DNA from: Falciphora oryzae
Taxonomy: Eukaryota > Ascomycota > Sordariomycetes > Magnaporthales > Magnaporthaceae
DNA length: 64,000 bases
Direction: 5' to 3'
Assembly (NCBI GenBank): GCA_000733355.1
Contig: JNVV01000096.1
Coordinates: 6,503-70,502 of the forward strand
A program made the translations under genes and the position numbers. A model generated the notes under the pieces. It saw nothing but the letters and a program-made list of their open reading frames with translations. It had not been told where the DNA came from and did not search any database. This document shows, piece by piece, positions 32,002 through 42,565 of this stretch (position 1 is the stretch's first letter; each line of letters begins with the position of its first letter).

Positions 32002-33236
32002 ATAGCTCCTAAAAATAAAGCTCCCAAATTTCCCCGCGGTGGTGGTGGTGGCGGTCGCGGTAGCAATCCCGGTAGCGAAGCCACGGGCGGTAGCCGCGCC
32101 GCTCCCGCCGCTGCAGCTAATGGCAATAGTGGTAGTAGTGGTGGCGGTGGCAGTCGTTTTCGCAATCGCTTTCCGTTTACGGACGAAAACGACGGCAGCG
32201 GCTCGAGCGACGGCGGCTCGGGCGACGGCGTTTAAAACCCTCGTATTAAAGCTGTGGGTGCGGCTTTGCTCCGTTCTTTTCCCGGTTTTATGGCTAATTT
32301 CCTTTTTTCCTCCCAGCCTTACCGCTTGTACAGTTAATCGGAGTATTTGCCGGCGGTTAAAGTCCCCAACAACTGCGTTTCCTACAACGATATAGTGTAT
32401 ATTTGCCGCCCCGCTGTCTTTCCTATTCCGCCTTTTTAACTTCCTAATCCCTCGTATAAAATGTGCGTTAGCTGTTTTTAGCGTTTCGCTAACGGCATTA
32501 ACGGTACCGGTATTGTACGCTAGTACTATTACAAAACCTGTATATAGCGCTTTTTATCCTGCTTTTTTCCGCTCCGTTTCCGGTTTTGCTAATATGGTAA
32601 TTCCAATTACCAAAGGCTTCACTTATATAGGCTGCATTTAATCGCGTAGTGCTTGCGTTTAGGTTGGTCGCTCCCTTTTAATATCCGTTCGCGATTTCGT
32701 CGCTAACGTTTCGTTCCCGTCGCGGTAGCTTCCTATTGGTTCCAAAAACCAGGTTGCCGCTGTTTTTTGTGCCCATTATCGCTATATGTAATCTTTGCCC
32801 AAAACCAGTGCGGACCGCGATATTGCGTTTGCGGATGTCCATAATGCTACTAAAATATATACCGCCTTTGTTCCGGGCCGCTGTTTGTCCTATCCTGACA
32901 TTTTTTTTTATTTTAAGCTCGCTATACCGGTTTGGAACATGCGATCGCCGGGTATTGCCGTATTTCGAAGGATATCTTTAAACGGTCTGGTATTTTTTCC
33001 GGCGCCGGGTTTGGCCGTTTGTTCTTTGCCAGTTTTAAAAATGCTTTCGCTATTATAGCTGCTTTTGGTGGTTCGGGTTTGGTCCGCTCCCCTTCCGGTA
33101 ATATAATGCCCCCGGGCCAGGCTATATTGGGTTAGGCCGAAAGGATCGTTGCTAAGTGGAGTACGGAAAATCGCATTCGGATGGAAAAGCTGGCTTTTAA
33201 GCGGGTTAAAATACGGGTGGGTGTTTGTTTTTTCGC
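32002..33236 (+). pseudogene. Antisense ORF in LINE-I 3' region
   Basis: The start codon reads ATA (32002-32004) where LINE-O has ATG. The order matches LINE-O: Gly/Ser-rich basic start, acidic stretch ending DENDGSGSSDGG, a Cys cluster (YKMCVSC with its first Cys now Tyr), VRDFVANVSFPSR, SADRDIAFADVH, then RISKDIFKRSGIFSGAGF and ERIVAKWSTENRIRMEKL. Convergent with ORF2. The sequence between start and first stop is as well kept as ORF2. Function unknown. Confidence 0.55.
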
Positions 33237-33639
33237 TTTTGCTGTCCGCTTTTAGTCCGCTAATTCCACGGTATTTTTTAGGTTTTTTTTCGGCAAAACG
33301 TTACCGAGGACGTTTTCGATAAAATATTGTCGGAATGCCGGGAGGACGTTTTTAATAAAATAAAGCGGGATATAAACGATGATGGCCTCCGTCGTCGTCC
33401 TTTTGCCAACCCCCTTTAGTAGTTTCTTCGGTTTTCCTTTTGTAGCGACTCGGTTGCGTGGCGTCGGTGTTTGCGTGGTTTTTTTTTCCTTTTCGCTTTT
33501 CGGGTAACGTGGTCCACCAGTGAGCGCCACACACCACTGAACACTACACTTGAAAATCCCATATTAAACAGCGTTTTTTTCGATTAAATAACTCGCTCAA
33601 TTTGGAGCTAAATTCTACCAAATTTAAAAAAGCTATATT

Positions 33640-33940
33640 TGTTGGTAGGAGTATGTACTCCTGTGGGCTCGGAGATCTCCAAAACAGGGTGAACAATGAT
33701 CCCTTATATCAGAGGAATCATAATCTATTGTGCACTAAGAGGAAAGGAACTTATCTGCTAGAGAGGGAGCAGAAGGGAGGCTATATATACACGATCCTGA
33801 TCACCAAAAGGGCCTTCCCCTGCTCCCAGCCTCCGCAGGCTTGCGGGTCCTCGGATCCCGTAATCAAAGATCACGGGACCGGAGGATCCGACTCTTTCTA
33901 GGCTTTGCCGATTGCCTGCACAAGCCAGTGCAATCCAATA
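33640..33940 (-). repeat. 3' LTR of copia F
   Basis: 301 bp, starting TGTTGGTAGG and ending CAATCCAATA, where the last CA is changed to TA. TATA-like CTATATATAC near 33781. It matches 41114-41414 and the solo copy at 42260-42560. Confidence 0.92.
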
Positions 33941-34467
33941 CCGGCAACTCTTTTTTTTATGCAGGCAATTGGGAAATCCTTTCACGTAATAAATCCCGTA
34001 ATCCAAGCTCTATTGGATTTTGTAAAAGTAAATAACAAAAGGAATCTCCAGACCAAATAGTCCGGATCAGGAAAAAAGTGAATAGCCGCTTTTAAAACGG
34101 CTCGTCGCTTTTAATAGCGATAATAAGAACGATAACGTGATGGGGTCCACCGGACTTGGCTTACGGTGCGCGGGCAAAGCGGTGGGTGGTGCAATCAAAA
34201 AGCACAATAGCAATAAATAACCTCAACGGGCTATTCAGGTTGTGACTCAATGCGGGACAATAGGAACGCAGATTAAGGACTTTTTGCAAGCCGGGTCCAG
34301 GCTTTATAAAAAGCCTTCCTTCCGGCCCTTAAAAGGTCGGGCAATTTAATCTGGTAAACCTCGTTAATCCAAATCGTCCGTTTGTATTGCCCTTTGTTTG
34401 CAGCATCTTTTACCCGCTTTGTTCGATCAGTTTTTTGTCGGTTAACCTTTCGATCGCTTTCGTCACC

Positions 34468-35347
34468 ATAGGCAATAAAAAGGGCAACACCAAATTTGGT
34501 GCGGTCGCTAAAAAGGCTCGGAAGCCTCGATTTGTCGCGCGCAGCGGTGGCAGATCCTCAAAGCGGCTCCAAGGCCTTGCCGCTAAGGCTTTCGATTTTG
34601 CGATAGCCATTCCTGCACCTCTAGTCGCGCCTGCGCCCGCGGCTGCCGACGCCGCTGTCGATTAGTTCCTCGACCCGTTCGATGATAACTTCGATTTTGA
34701 GAACGCCGATCTTGCGCCTGCTCCGTCGGATAAGAAGAAGAAGGCGGCCATTAAGATCGTCAGGCCTGCTGTTGGTAGCAAGACGGTTTCTGCACCGGGT
34801 CCGCGCGGTGGAAAGGGCGCCTTACGCGCTATCCCTTACCTAGGTTGCCTAAAGTCCGCTTTCGCCGGCAAAATGAAAAAGGGCGATGGTTGTCGGGATA
34901 TAGTCCCGGTTAAAAAGCGCTGTTAGCTATGCGCGTTGGGTTACACCTGTTAGCCTATATAAGCATTTCGATTTTCCCTTATCTTTTTTAAAGCTTATTT
35001 TAACTATCCTTCAATCCTTCGATCGCGTTGCGTCTAGCGTTTAAGTTTATGGTGGAATAGGGTCGCGATAACCGCGATAAAAAGGTAAGTTTGTTTTCCC
35101 AATTTAGTGCTTTGGGTGCGTTTGCTAATGTATGTTTTATGATCCTTAAACCTTTAATAAATGGCGTATCGCTACCAAATGCATGCTACAGCTGGCGGCT
35201 AAGGATAGGGAAGGTTAGGAGGATGCTAATGCCGACCTCCTAATAATGTCGCGATTAGAGCGGAAGGCGGCGGGCCGCGCGGCCGCTTTAAAAATGTACG
35301 AAGCTGCCTGGCTGGGGGATGGCAGAGATGACGAGGAGGAGGAGTGA
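34468..35347 (+). pseudogene. Antisense six-cysteine ORF in copia F, probably intron-containing
   Basis: The start is ATA at 34468 in the context CACCATAGGC, which looks like a Kozak-type CACCATGGGC after a G-to-A change. The N-terminus is basic (GNKKGNTKFGAVAKKARKPR), followed by an Ala/Pro stretch, an acidic stretch (FDDNFDFENADLAPAP) and a Cys module at about 34837-34950 with CLKSAF, GDGCRDI and RCxLCALGYTC. Stops fall where Gln codons would fit. A GTAAGT donor at 35085, a branch-like GCTAATG at 35124-35130 and a good open exon afterwards (about 35162 to TGA 35345-35347, with MSRLERKAAGRAAALKMYEA) suggest splicing. The minus strand here has no pol homology. Function unknown. Confidence 0.65.
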
Positions 35348-35528
35348 AGGGGAGTTTAACGGGATATTTGGAAAAGTCTGGTTGTGAAATCGTTTATTGT
35401 TTCGGCATGGTCGTTTATTGCTTTTTTAATTTAAGCATTTTTATTTTATCGATTTTTACGTTATTTTTAGGGATTTTGGCGTTTTGGTACCATGGAAAAC
35501 GATTTTGTATACATTCCCTAGCTTTTTT

Positions 35529-36200
35529 TTATTTGTAATCCCGCTTCACCCATCCTTCCACTTTTACGGTGGTTGAATTGCTGCTTACAAGGTCCTTTAA
35601 AGCCTTGTTTGGCAGCTCTTTTGTTAAGGCGTCGGCCGGGTTATCTGCCCCTGCGATCCATTTGATCTCGTCAATTTCGCGCGCTTCGTAGGACTCGCGG
35701 AAAGCCATGATATCTATTATGAGGCGTTTCTCCGTAGTAGTCCCAAGCTGAACAAGGCATTGGTAAAGCGAGAAGTTGTCGGTGCAGATGATTAATTTGC
35801 AGGGGGGCAGATCCAGCTTTTTACAGATCGTTGCGAGCGTTGTTTTTAGGACATAGCCAGTATCGAAGCCGCTAACCATGCCGTAGATTTCGCTCGCCAG
35901 AACGCTTTTTGTAACCCTTTTGCACTTTACGGAGCTCTAGTGCAAGATGTTGCCGGTAACCCGGAAGTTGTTTTCCTGCTTTGTAGCTCCTTCGTTGCCT
36001 AAGACGATTACAAAGCCGATTTGTGAACTAAGGTCCTTGTTGTTGGCGAAGGACCCGTCCACAAACACATACAAGCTGGTTGTTTGCAGATTTAATTGCA
36101 CGTAGTTTAAGCTTTTGTTTGCGTTGTCGATTTGCCATTGGATCCTTTTGTTAAGCTTAAACACGTTTGTGTTTATAGGATTTTTGGCTTGTGCAGCCAC
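35529..36200 (-). pseudogene. pol: RNase H of copia F
   Basis: Read leftwards: LYVFVDGSFANNKDLSSQIG (the initial catalytic DGSFAN block), LIICTDNFSLYQCL, IDIMAFRESYEAREIDEIKW and the hallmark GADNPADALTK. It ends at a stop next to 35529. Two open stretches (35937-36200, 35529-35879) are joined by a short damaged part. Confidence 0.9.
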
Positions 36201-37225
36201 AAAGTAGTCGAAAGCGGCTTCTGGTTGGCATATCGAGCTTATATATGCCCTTCGTGCGCGCTGTACGACGTACTGCTATTGGGTATCGTTTAATCCAGCA
36301 GTTACTAGCTCCAGACGATTTGCCTGTCCTTTTTGCTGCATAGTGACAGTGTTTTATCTAACTAAGATCTTGCATCCGTTAAAGTTGCCTTCGTTTTTTA
36401 AGTGCAGAATCGATCTCGGTTTCGCTTTGAACCCGGCTTTTTGGAGCGTTGTTTCCTCCTTTTGCATGAACTCGGTATTGCCCAAGTTTAAAGTGTCGTC
36501 GGTTTGCATGCCAACTATTCCAAAGCTTTGTTTGATTTTTAAAACAAGCAAGCACGGATTATACTCCAAAGTGGAACAGTCCATGCGTTTTTTGTGGTGC
36601 CTTTAGTACGTAACGAACTAGTGCAGCCCTGCCTCGGCCAATCCGTAAAGCGGTTTAATTAGTTAAAGGGCAGTGCCTTCCGGGTATTAGTGTTCCAGTT
36701 CTTTGGGGAAGCGCAGAATAACCTCCCTTTGTAGCTCTATTTCGAACTGGGTGTACGCTTGGCTGATATCTCTAATCATCAGCATAAAGCCTCGCTTCCT
36801 AAAGGACGGGCTAAGCGCGAGGATCAAGCGTTAGCTGCATCGCATAATCGTCGGGGACTGGGTAAAGAGGCTCTTCTTCTCCCAATCGCTGTATCTTTGC
36901 ACCACAAATCTCGATTTCTCATAAGGGATCGAATTGGTGCTTTTAACTTCTTTAACAAAGCGGGACCCAAAAACTTTCGCGCTGCTAATGCCGCTTAGTT
37001 TGATCGGTTTGATTACTCCGGCGGCGAGAAATGCTTCGATTTCAAACCAGTCGAACTCCTCGAATGGGCGTCCGGAAGCTTTAATTTTGCCCTTTTGTCG
37101 GTATTGGAACGCTAAACGTAAAGATTCCTTCTTTTTTAGGGCTAGGAATGCCGTTGCTGTTTAGCGCGGGGGTCGTCCTCGTCGTTTAGGGGCTGGTGCT
37201 TCGGGTGCCGTTAGTGCCGGTGCCT
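36201..37225 (-). pseudogene. pol: Reverse transcriptase of copia F
   Basis: The catalytic block GIVGMQTDDTLNLG (about 36490-36530), typical of fungal copia RTs, keeps both Asp residues. The region upstream (36600-37200) carries fragments of the fingers and palm with several stops and frame breaks. Confidence 0.82.
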
Positions 37226-38260
37226 TTTAAACAGGTGCCCTCCGTGGTTTATCGGGCCTGGCGGGTGCGGGTGCGGGTGCAACTTCGATTTCGGAAAGGG
37301 CTTCGCTGTCGCTGGACGCGCTTGCCGTTACCGTTTTCGTGATTTTTAGCGGTCTCCCTTTCCGTTTTAATTCCGTTTGTAGCGGATACTCGAACGGGGC
37401 TGGTTGCTTTTCCGTATTTGCAGTTTCTTGCTTTTGCGCTTTGTGGTATAGCTTGCAAGCAGTGTTCCGGAACGTTAAAAGGCCGTTAACAGTTTCGATC
37501 GTCACTTCGTTATTTACCACCCAAAAGATTTTATACGGTCCTTTCCACTCGCCGTATTCCCTGTGCACTAACACCTCTGTTCCCAAAGCCAGCGCTTTAG
37601 GCAACGTGCTTTCCGTGCTCAGCCCGTTGCGTATGTTTAATACGTCCTATACTTTGCGCTTAGCGTAAAGCTTTCGGAGCTCACCTATGGCTTTGGTAAT
37701 TGTTACCGCTTTTTAAACCTGGCTTTTTGTCGGAAGGGAGTTGTTATTAATGCGTGGCATGGCTCCAAAAACGAGCAGCGTAGGGATAAAACCGTTAGGT
37801 CCTGCCGTGTCGTTTATGGCTTTAACAGCTTTTTAAAGCATAGAATTGGGGTGCAGATTAGGGCATTCCTTCCGGATTATCTCGTAGGCTCGGCGGAGTA
37901 GCCCGTAGTACTTTTCCACCTTATTTATCAACCAATGCGCCTCTATTAGGACCTGGCTGCAAATGATCCCAAAAAGCTTTGCTTCCGTTTGGAATTCGCT
38001 CGCGGTAAAGTTGGTACTTGCGTCGTGGGATAGCACATTTAAAGGCCCCAAATAGGTATCCAACCAGCAACGCTTAAAAGCTTCCCAAATCTTTTTTGCG
38101 CTTATATCCTTTAGGAACGTTACGGCACTAAATGCTATACTCGCATCGATCACATAAAGTATTAGTTTGCTATCCAGTTATATCACGTTAGTAACAACCT
38201 CGTAATTAAAATCGAAATCGTTTTTAAGCGTGAATCGAAAACGCTGTAATGCGGGTGCCT
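37226..38260 (-). pseudogene. pol: Integrase of copia F
   Basis: The core at 37833-38153 shows the acidic positions in context: IDASIAFSAV, TYLGPLNVLSHDASTNF and the Glu region IEAHWLINKVEKYYGLLRR. The C-terminal part (37227-37604) is open and basic, with TEVLVHREYGEWKGPYKIF and VEVAPAP-like low-complexity sequence at its end. Confidence 0.85.
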
Positions 38261-39160
38261 TAATCTAATAATAATGGCACACGCGATTAATCATTTCTAA
38301 AACGTTGCGATTAGCTTTATAGCTTGCCCGTTGTAGAACAGTCCAAAGCTTTTCGACGGAAGGGTAGCCAAAACGTTTATGCACGCGTTTAAGCTCAGCC
38401 TCCGTCAAAACGGCTGCTCCCACGCTCTTTGGTTCCGTTATAAACGATACGCCTGTTATTACATGGCTGACGTCGTCGAGGAAAAACCAGGGGTGGCCGT
38501 AGCGTTGCATAATCGGCACGCGCTTACCGAGCTTGGTTATTAGCTCGTTGCGGGTATTGTCGAGGTAAACCCCGAGCGCGTCCATATCATCGATGCAAAA
38601 AAGGAACGGTGTAAACGTAAGCACCACATGGAACGTAATAAAGCCTATCGGGGTCGAAAAGGTGATCTTTCCGACGCTGGAAATGGCTTCTCCTAATCCA
38701 AAGCGCATACGTCTTTTCTTCTTGTTAGTGTTCATACCGAAATTAGGCAAATGGCGTTGCAGGGCTCGGAATTAGGTTGTTCTTACAGTTGAGACTTTTG
38801 CCGCTCCGGTGTCTGGGATGATGCCGTACCATTTGTCGGTGGTTATAAGCATATACTAAACAAATACCTGCTTTGCTAGCGCGGTGGGTTCCCTTTTGGC
38901 TGATTCTAAAGTCTCGGAATGCAATCGGTGCAAAAAGGCCTCGTCAGCGAGGTATATTGCCATAGCCGGTGTTATAAAATAAGTGCTCGCCAGATCAAAC
39001 TCGTTATCTATTGTCTAATCGGAATCGTACTCGTCCGTAGCTTCCGTATCTTCCTCGTCGCTGCTGCCGGGCTCGTAAACTGCAAGGAATTAGGTATATC
39101 CCTTCCTTAACTCTCCACGAGCTTCCTGCCCTCGTTTCCACAACGCTCTAAATACTTTCT
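38261..39160 (-). pseudogene. pol: Protease and pre-integrase domain of copia F
   Basis: 161 residues are open at 38265-38750. They include the protease end and the gag_pre-integrase motif ELKRVHKRFGYPSVEKLWTV (the His-Pro motif HPS is now YPS). The stretch 38751-39160 is coding but broken, with protease-like fragments (WYGIIPDTG-like at about 38820). Confidence 0.75.
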
Positions 39161-40895
39161 ATTCCTAGGGCGTGTAATCTTTGGAGCGGTAACCAGGCTT
39201 TCCGCAAATCCAGCACTCCAATTTGCGTTTCCATAGTTTGCTAGGATTGTTACCGGTACGGTTGCCTATCCGCTAATCGAAACGAACAGCGTTTCCGAAC
39301 CGGCGCTTTACGAAATGGATGCCTAAAGCGTTAACGTTCTTTTCCATTTGCATCGTACTTCTAAGCTGGGAGGCCAAAGCTTCAAAGGTCTTTTCTGGCC
39401 TAAAAAGAGCCATTTTAAGCTCGGGAACTCCTTAAACTACCCGGAAGGTGCTCGTCACAAGCTGGTGGTCCTCTTAATATGCCGGACCCAACGCTCGTTA
39501 ATAGATTTGTAGCTTGTCAAAAAGGGTTTGCAGGATCTCCATATTGGATTTTCCTGCGTTCTCGCTCTCGGAACGTACAATCTGGAAGGTGATCGAGCTC
39601 CAGTCCATATAGTACTACTATCTGTTAACCTCCGTATCGAAATGCTCTTAAAGGGCCAAATATAATACCTTAAAGGTTTGGCCTCTACCTATCTTAAAGG
39701 TGAAGTACTAAGCGGCACGGCTTTGGAGGGTTAATGGGAATAGCGTATGGAACTGTAAAAAAGGTATTCCAAGCATCTCGCACGTGTCTGTGAAAAACAG
39801 GACCTTATCGTCGAGGATATCGTATTATTCCCTGGTGTAGCTGTGGGCTTTGTCCTATGCCTGCTTGAATGCCTTTATTGCGCTCGTATCGATTATAGCA
39901 TTAGGTATTTCGACAGGTGGGAGCTTCCGGTAGTCCGATAATGGAGGAGGTATTGTTTCGTACCGGGCTGGGACCGGGGTTTTAAAGCGAAATCGTTAGC
40001 GCAATATTTCGTCCGTTAGCCGCGCTTATTGGGCCTCGAAGTAAGCTTAGTGGTGGCGCCTTACTGCTTGGGTAGGCGCCGCGGTGGTCGTCAGCGGCTT
40101 TAAAAAGGAATTTCCGAAATCATTAAAATCTGCAAACCTTTTTTCCTTTAATGGCAAAGGTGGCGGAGCTAACCACAAATAGGTGTTCAGCCCTACCGGT
40201 CGGGGTAGCGGTGGGCCTGTTGGTAGGCCTAATGGTAGGCCTGATAGTAGGCCTGTCCCGCTTGGCGTCGGATTACCGCGATCCCGTTTAGGGGATCGTA
40301 AACGCGTCGTTTCGTTTGTTAATCGTTTGCGAATTAAGGAAAAAGGCGAGGGGGGCGAAGGGGGCGCTCGGGCCAAAGTTCCTGCCTCGGGCTGCTTTCT
40401 AGCCGAGGCCTTTTCTATCGGCTTGTGATTATAGGAAGGGGGTTAACGTGTTCCTTTGATCGCCGTGTTCTGTGCCTTTGTCTCTGTAAGGAGTTTTGCG
40501 AAACGGATGGTGACCTTAAGCGTTGCATGGCCTAGGAGGGTGATCCCTCGCTTAGCTAAAAAAGCTTTGAACGTTCGTATGATCCGGATATCTGAATCCT
40601 TAAAATGTTGCTGGGTCTATCCCTTAAAGTCCTCGAGGTAGGCAGTAAATAGGTTTTCGCTTTCGTATAACCTGTTCGCGATCATCGTTTTGATAATCCA
40701 GGTGTTGCGGCGCTCGTTGGATGCGTCGTTCGGTGGGCATCCTAGGGTGAAGTTTTGCTCGTCGTAAAACTGCAGGTCGCATACGGCGAGGGCAGTTTTC
40801 GGCAGACCGAAATCGACGAAGGCATTTAGGAGCTCCTGATTTAGGATCCCTTGCTCCCCGCGTTCGTCGTTGTCCGGTTTGGCTGATCCGGACAT
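39161..40895 (-). pseudogene. gag: Gag of copia F
   Basis: It starts at ATG 40893-40895 (MSGSAKPDNDERGEQG). The zinc knuckle at about 39185-39225 reads CWICGKPGYRSKDY, where the expected His and last Cys are both Tyr. The interior includes HRRLTRELAS-like helices with many stops. One open 109-residue proline-rich stretch lies at 40047-40376. Confidence 0.78.
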
Positions 40896-41113
40896 GTTGT
40901 TGGGGTTGGCAAAAAGTATTGCCCTGTAATCTTCTGGTTTAAAAGCCGCTTTGGCCTGCTGGCAGGTCGGGGCTTTCGGGGATTACGCAACGCCTTCCGC
41001 GAAGATCGTTAAGTCTTTTAACCAAAAGCCGCTCTGGCCTGCTGGCAGGTCGGGGCTTTCGAAAGAACCTTTTATTTTGCTTATTTGTGTTGCCCTAAAG
41101 CAACACTAATTAG

Positions 41114-41414
41114 TGTTGGTAGGAGTATGTACTCCTGTGGGCTCGGAGATCTCTAAAACAAGGTGAACAATGATCCTTTATATTAGAGGAATTATAATCT
41201 ATTGTGCACGAAGAGGAAAGGAACTTATCTGCTAGAGAGGGAGCAGAAGGGAGGCTATATATATACGATCCTAATCACTAAAAGGGCCTTCCCCTGCTCC
41301 CAGCCTCTGCAGGCTTGCGGGTCCTCGGATCCCGTGATCAGAGATCACGGGACCGGAGGATCCGACTCTCTCTGGGCTCTGCCGATTGCCTGCACAGGCC
41401 AGTGCAATCCAACA
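41114..41414 (-). repeat. 5' LTR of copia F
   Basis: 301 bp, TGTTGGTAGG...CAATCCAACA. It is followed by the duplicated ATATT (41415-41419). Confidence 0.93.
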
Positions 41415-41717
41415 ATATTTAACTTTATAGTGATTATAATTTAAATTTTCCGCATTTTTATTATTCCCCTTTTAGGTTAGTTTGCAACACTGTGTATTAT
41501 ACTGTGCAAAATATGCAAACGAGCTTAAAGGGGTAATAATAAAAATATGAAAAAATTATTTTTATAACGTTTATAACGTTAAATATAAGTGTTTAAATTT
41601 ATATAAAATTTGAAATTAAATCGATCGACTTAGCAGGGGGGTCGAAAACGGCGTTTAATATGGGATTTTGAAGTGTGGTGTTCGGTGGTGTGTGGCGCTC
41701 GGTGGTGAACCACGTTA

Positions 41718-42259
41718 TAGTGCTTTCGTTTGTTTTTTTATAGTTTTTTTTGGTTCGGTTCGTTTTCGGCTCGGTAGCGTTGCTTTTCCTTTTTTTTTTT
41801 TTATGCGTTCCCTTTTTGCCTTTTTAGCCGCCCTAAAATTTAATAGTTTTTTTGTGCGAAATATTATGCGTGCCATTTTTTTAAACGGTGTGCCCCCTGT
41901 TTTTTTACAGCTCGAAATACGCTTTCCAGCTATTTGTTTGCGCTAGCACGGTGCTTTCCCGCTGCCTGTCCTATCGGGCGCATTGGGTTAATACGTGCTA
42001 CGCTGTTTCCCTTTGTCCGTTGCCACATTCGCATAGTGGCGTCGCCGCGTCGGGTACGCTTTTGCTGAATAGGAACGAGTTTAGCCCTAGTTTTTCCGTT
42101 TTAATTTGGATTGCTACCGAGCTATGTGCTTTTGGTATCCTTTCGTGGTATTCGACTATTTTTTCCGTAAATAGGGGGTTGTCCGCTAGGCACGCGGTTT
42201 TGTACCGGTTCGCTTTTTTCGCTGTTGCCGTCGTATTGGCCATTTTTAATTTCCATTCC
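41718..42259 (-). pseudogene. LINE-I ORF2 C-terminus with CCHC motif
   Basis: The minus frame reads KANRYKTACLADNPLFTE, TEKLGLNSFLF and VPDAATPLCECGNGQRETA followed by HVLTQCAR, the C-terminal CxC...H...C motif common at the end of ORF2 in Tad1 and I-type LINEs. It ends in a lysine-rich tail near MITE2. It is joined to the RT region across the copia solo LTR. Confidence 0.8.
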
Positions 42260-42560
42260 TGTTGGTAGGAGTATGTACTCCTGTGGGCACGGAGATCTCC
42301 AAAACAGGGTGAACAATAATCCCTTATATCAGAGGAATCATAATCTATTGTGCACGAAGAGGAAAGGAACCTATCTGCCAAAGGGGGAGCAGAAGGGAGG
42401 CTATATATACACGATCCTGATCACCAAAGGGGCCTTCCCCTGCTCCCAGCCTCCGCAGGCTTGCGGGTCCTCGGATCCCGTGATCAGAGATCACGGGACC
42501 GGAGGATCCGACTCTCTCTGGGCTCTGCCGATTGCCTGCACAGGCCAGTGCAATCCAACA
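42260..42560 (-). mobile_element. Solo LTR of the copia F family
   Basis: 301 bp, nearly identical to the F LTRs, with ATTCC on both sides (42255-42259, 42561-42565). It lies in the C-terminal part of LINE-I ORF2. Confidence 0.95.
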
Positions 42561-42565
42561 ATTCC

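Larger units (their letters stand above)
33640..41414 (-). mobile_element. Ty1/copia retrotransposon F with an extra antisense ORF
   Basis: 301-bp LTRs (33640-33940 and 41114-41414) and an ATATT duplication (33635-33639, 41415-41419) inside MITE2. Minus-strand order: Gag, protease, integrase, RT, RNase H, which is the copia order (integrase before RT). A plus-strand ORF (34468-35347) lies between RNase H and the 3' LTR. LTR differences are all transitions, and the ORFs carry RIP stops. Confidence 0.93.
33507..41715. mobile_element. MITE2: fold-back element with Fot1-type ends, interrupted by copia F
   Basis: The left half is 33507-33639 and the right half 41420-41715; without F it measures 429 bp, close to the 432 bp of MITE1. 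TA flanks it (33505-33506, 41716-41717). Ends ACGTGGTCCACC and GGTGAACCACGT. The arms are less complementary than in MITE1, so it is older or of another subfamily. It sits at the end of ORF2 in LINE-I. Confidence 0.87.

Noticed and set aside
25905..33505. Reading the 26871 and 32002 ORFs as ORF1 of separate plus-strand LINEs
   Set aside because: Both are joined without a break to the minus-strand ORF2 C-terminus, share the minus-strand LINE 3' tail at the left, and no plus-strand ORF2 follows.
34410..34610. Minus-strand ORF inside the copia F antisense region as part of pol
   Set aside because: It has no similarity to RT or RNase H, pol already ends at about 35529, and the plus strand has the better coding features.
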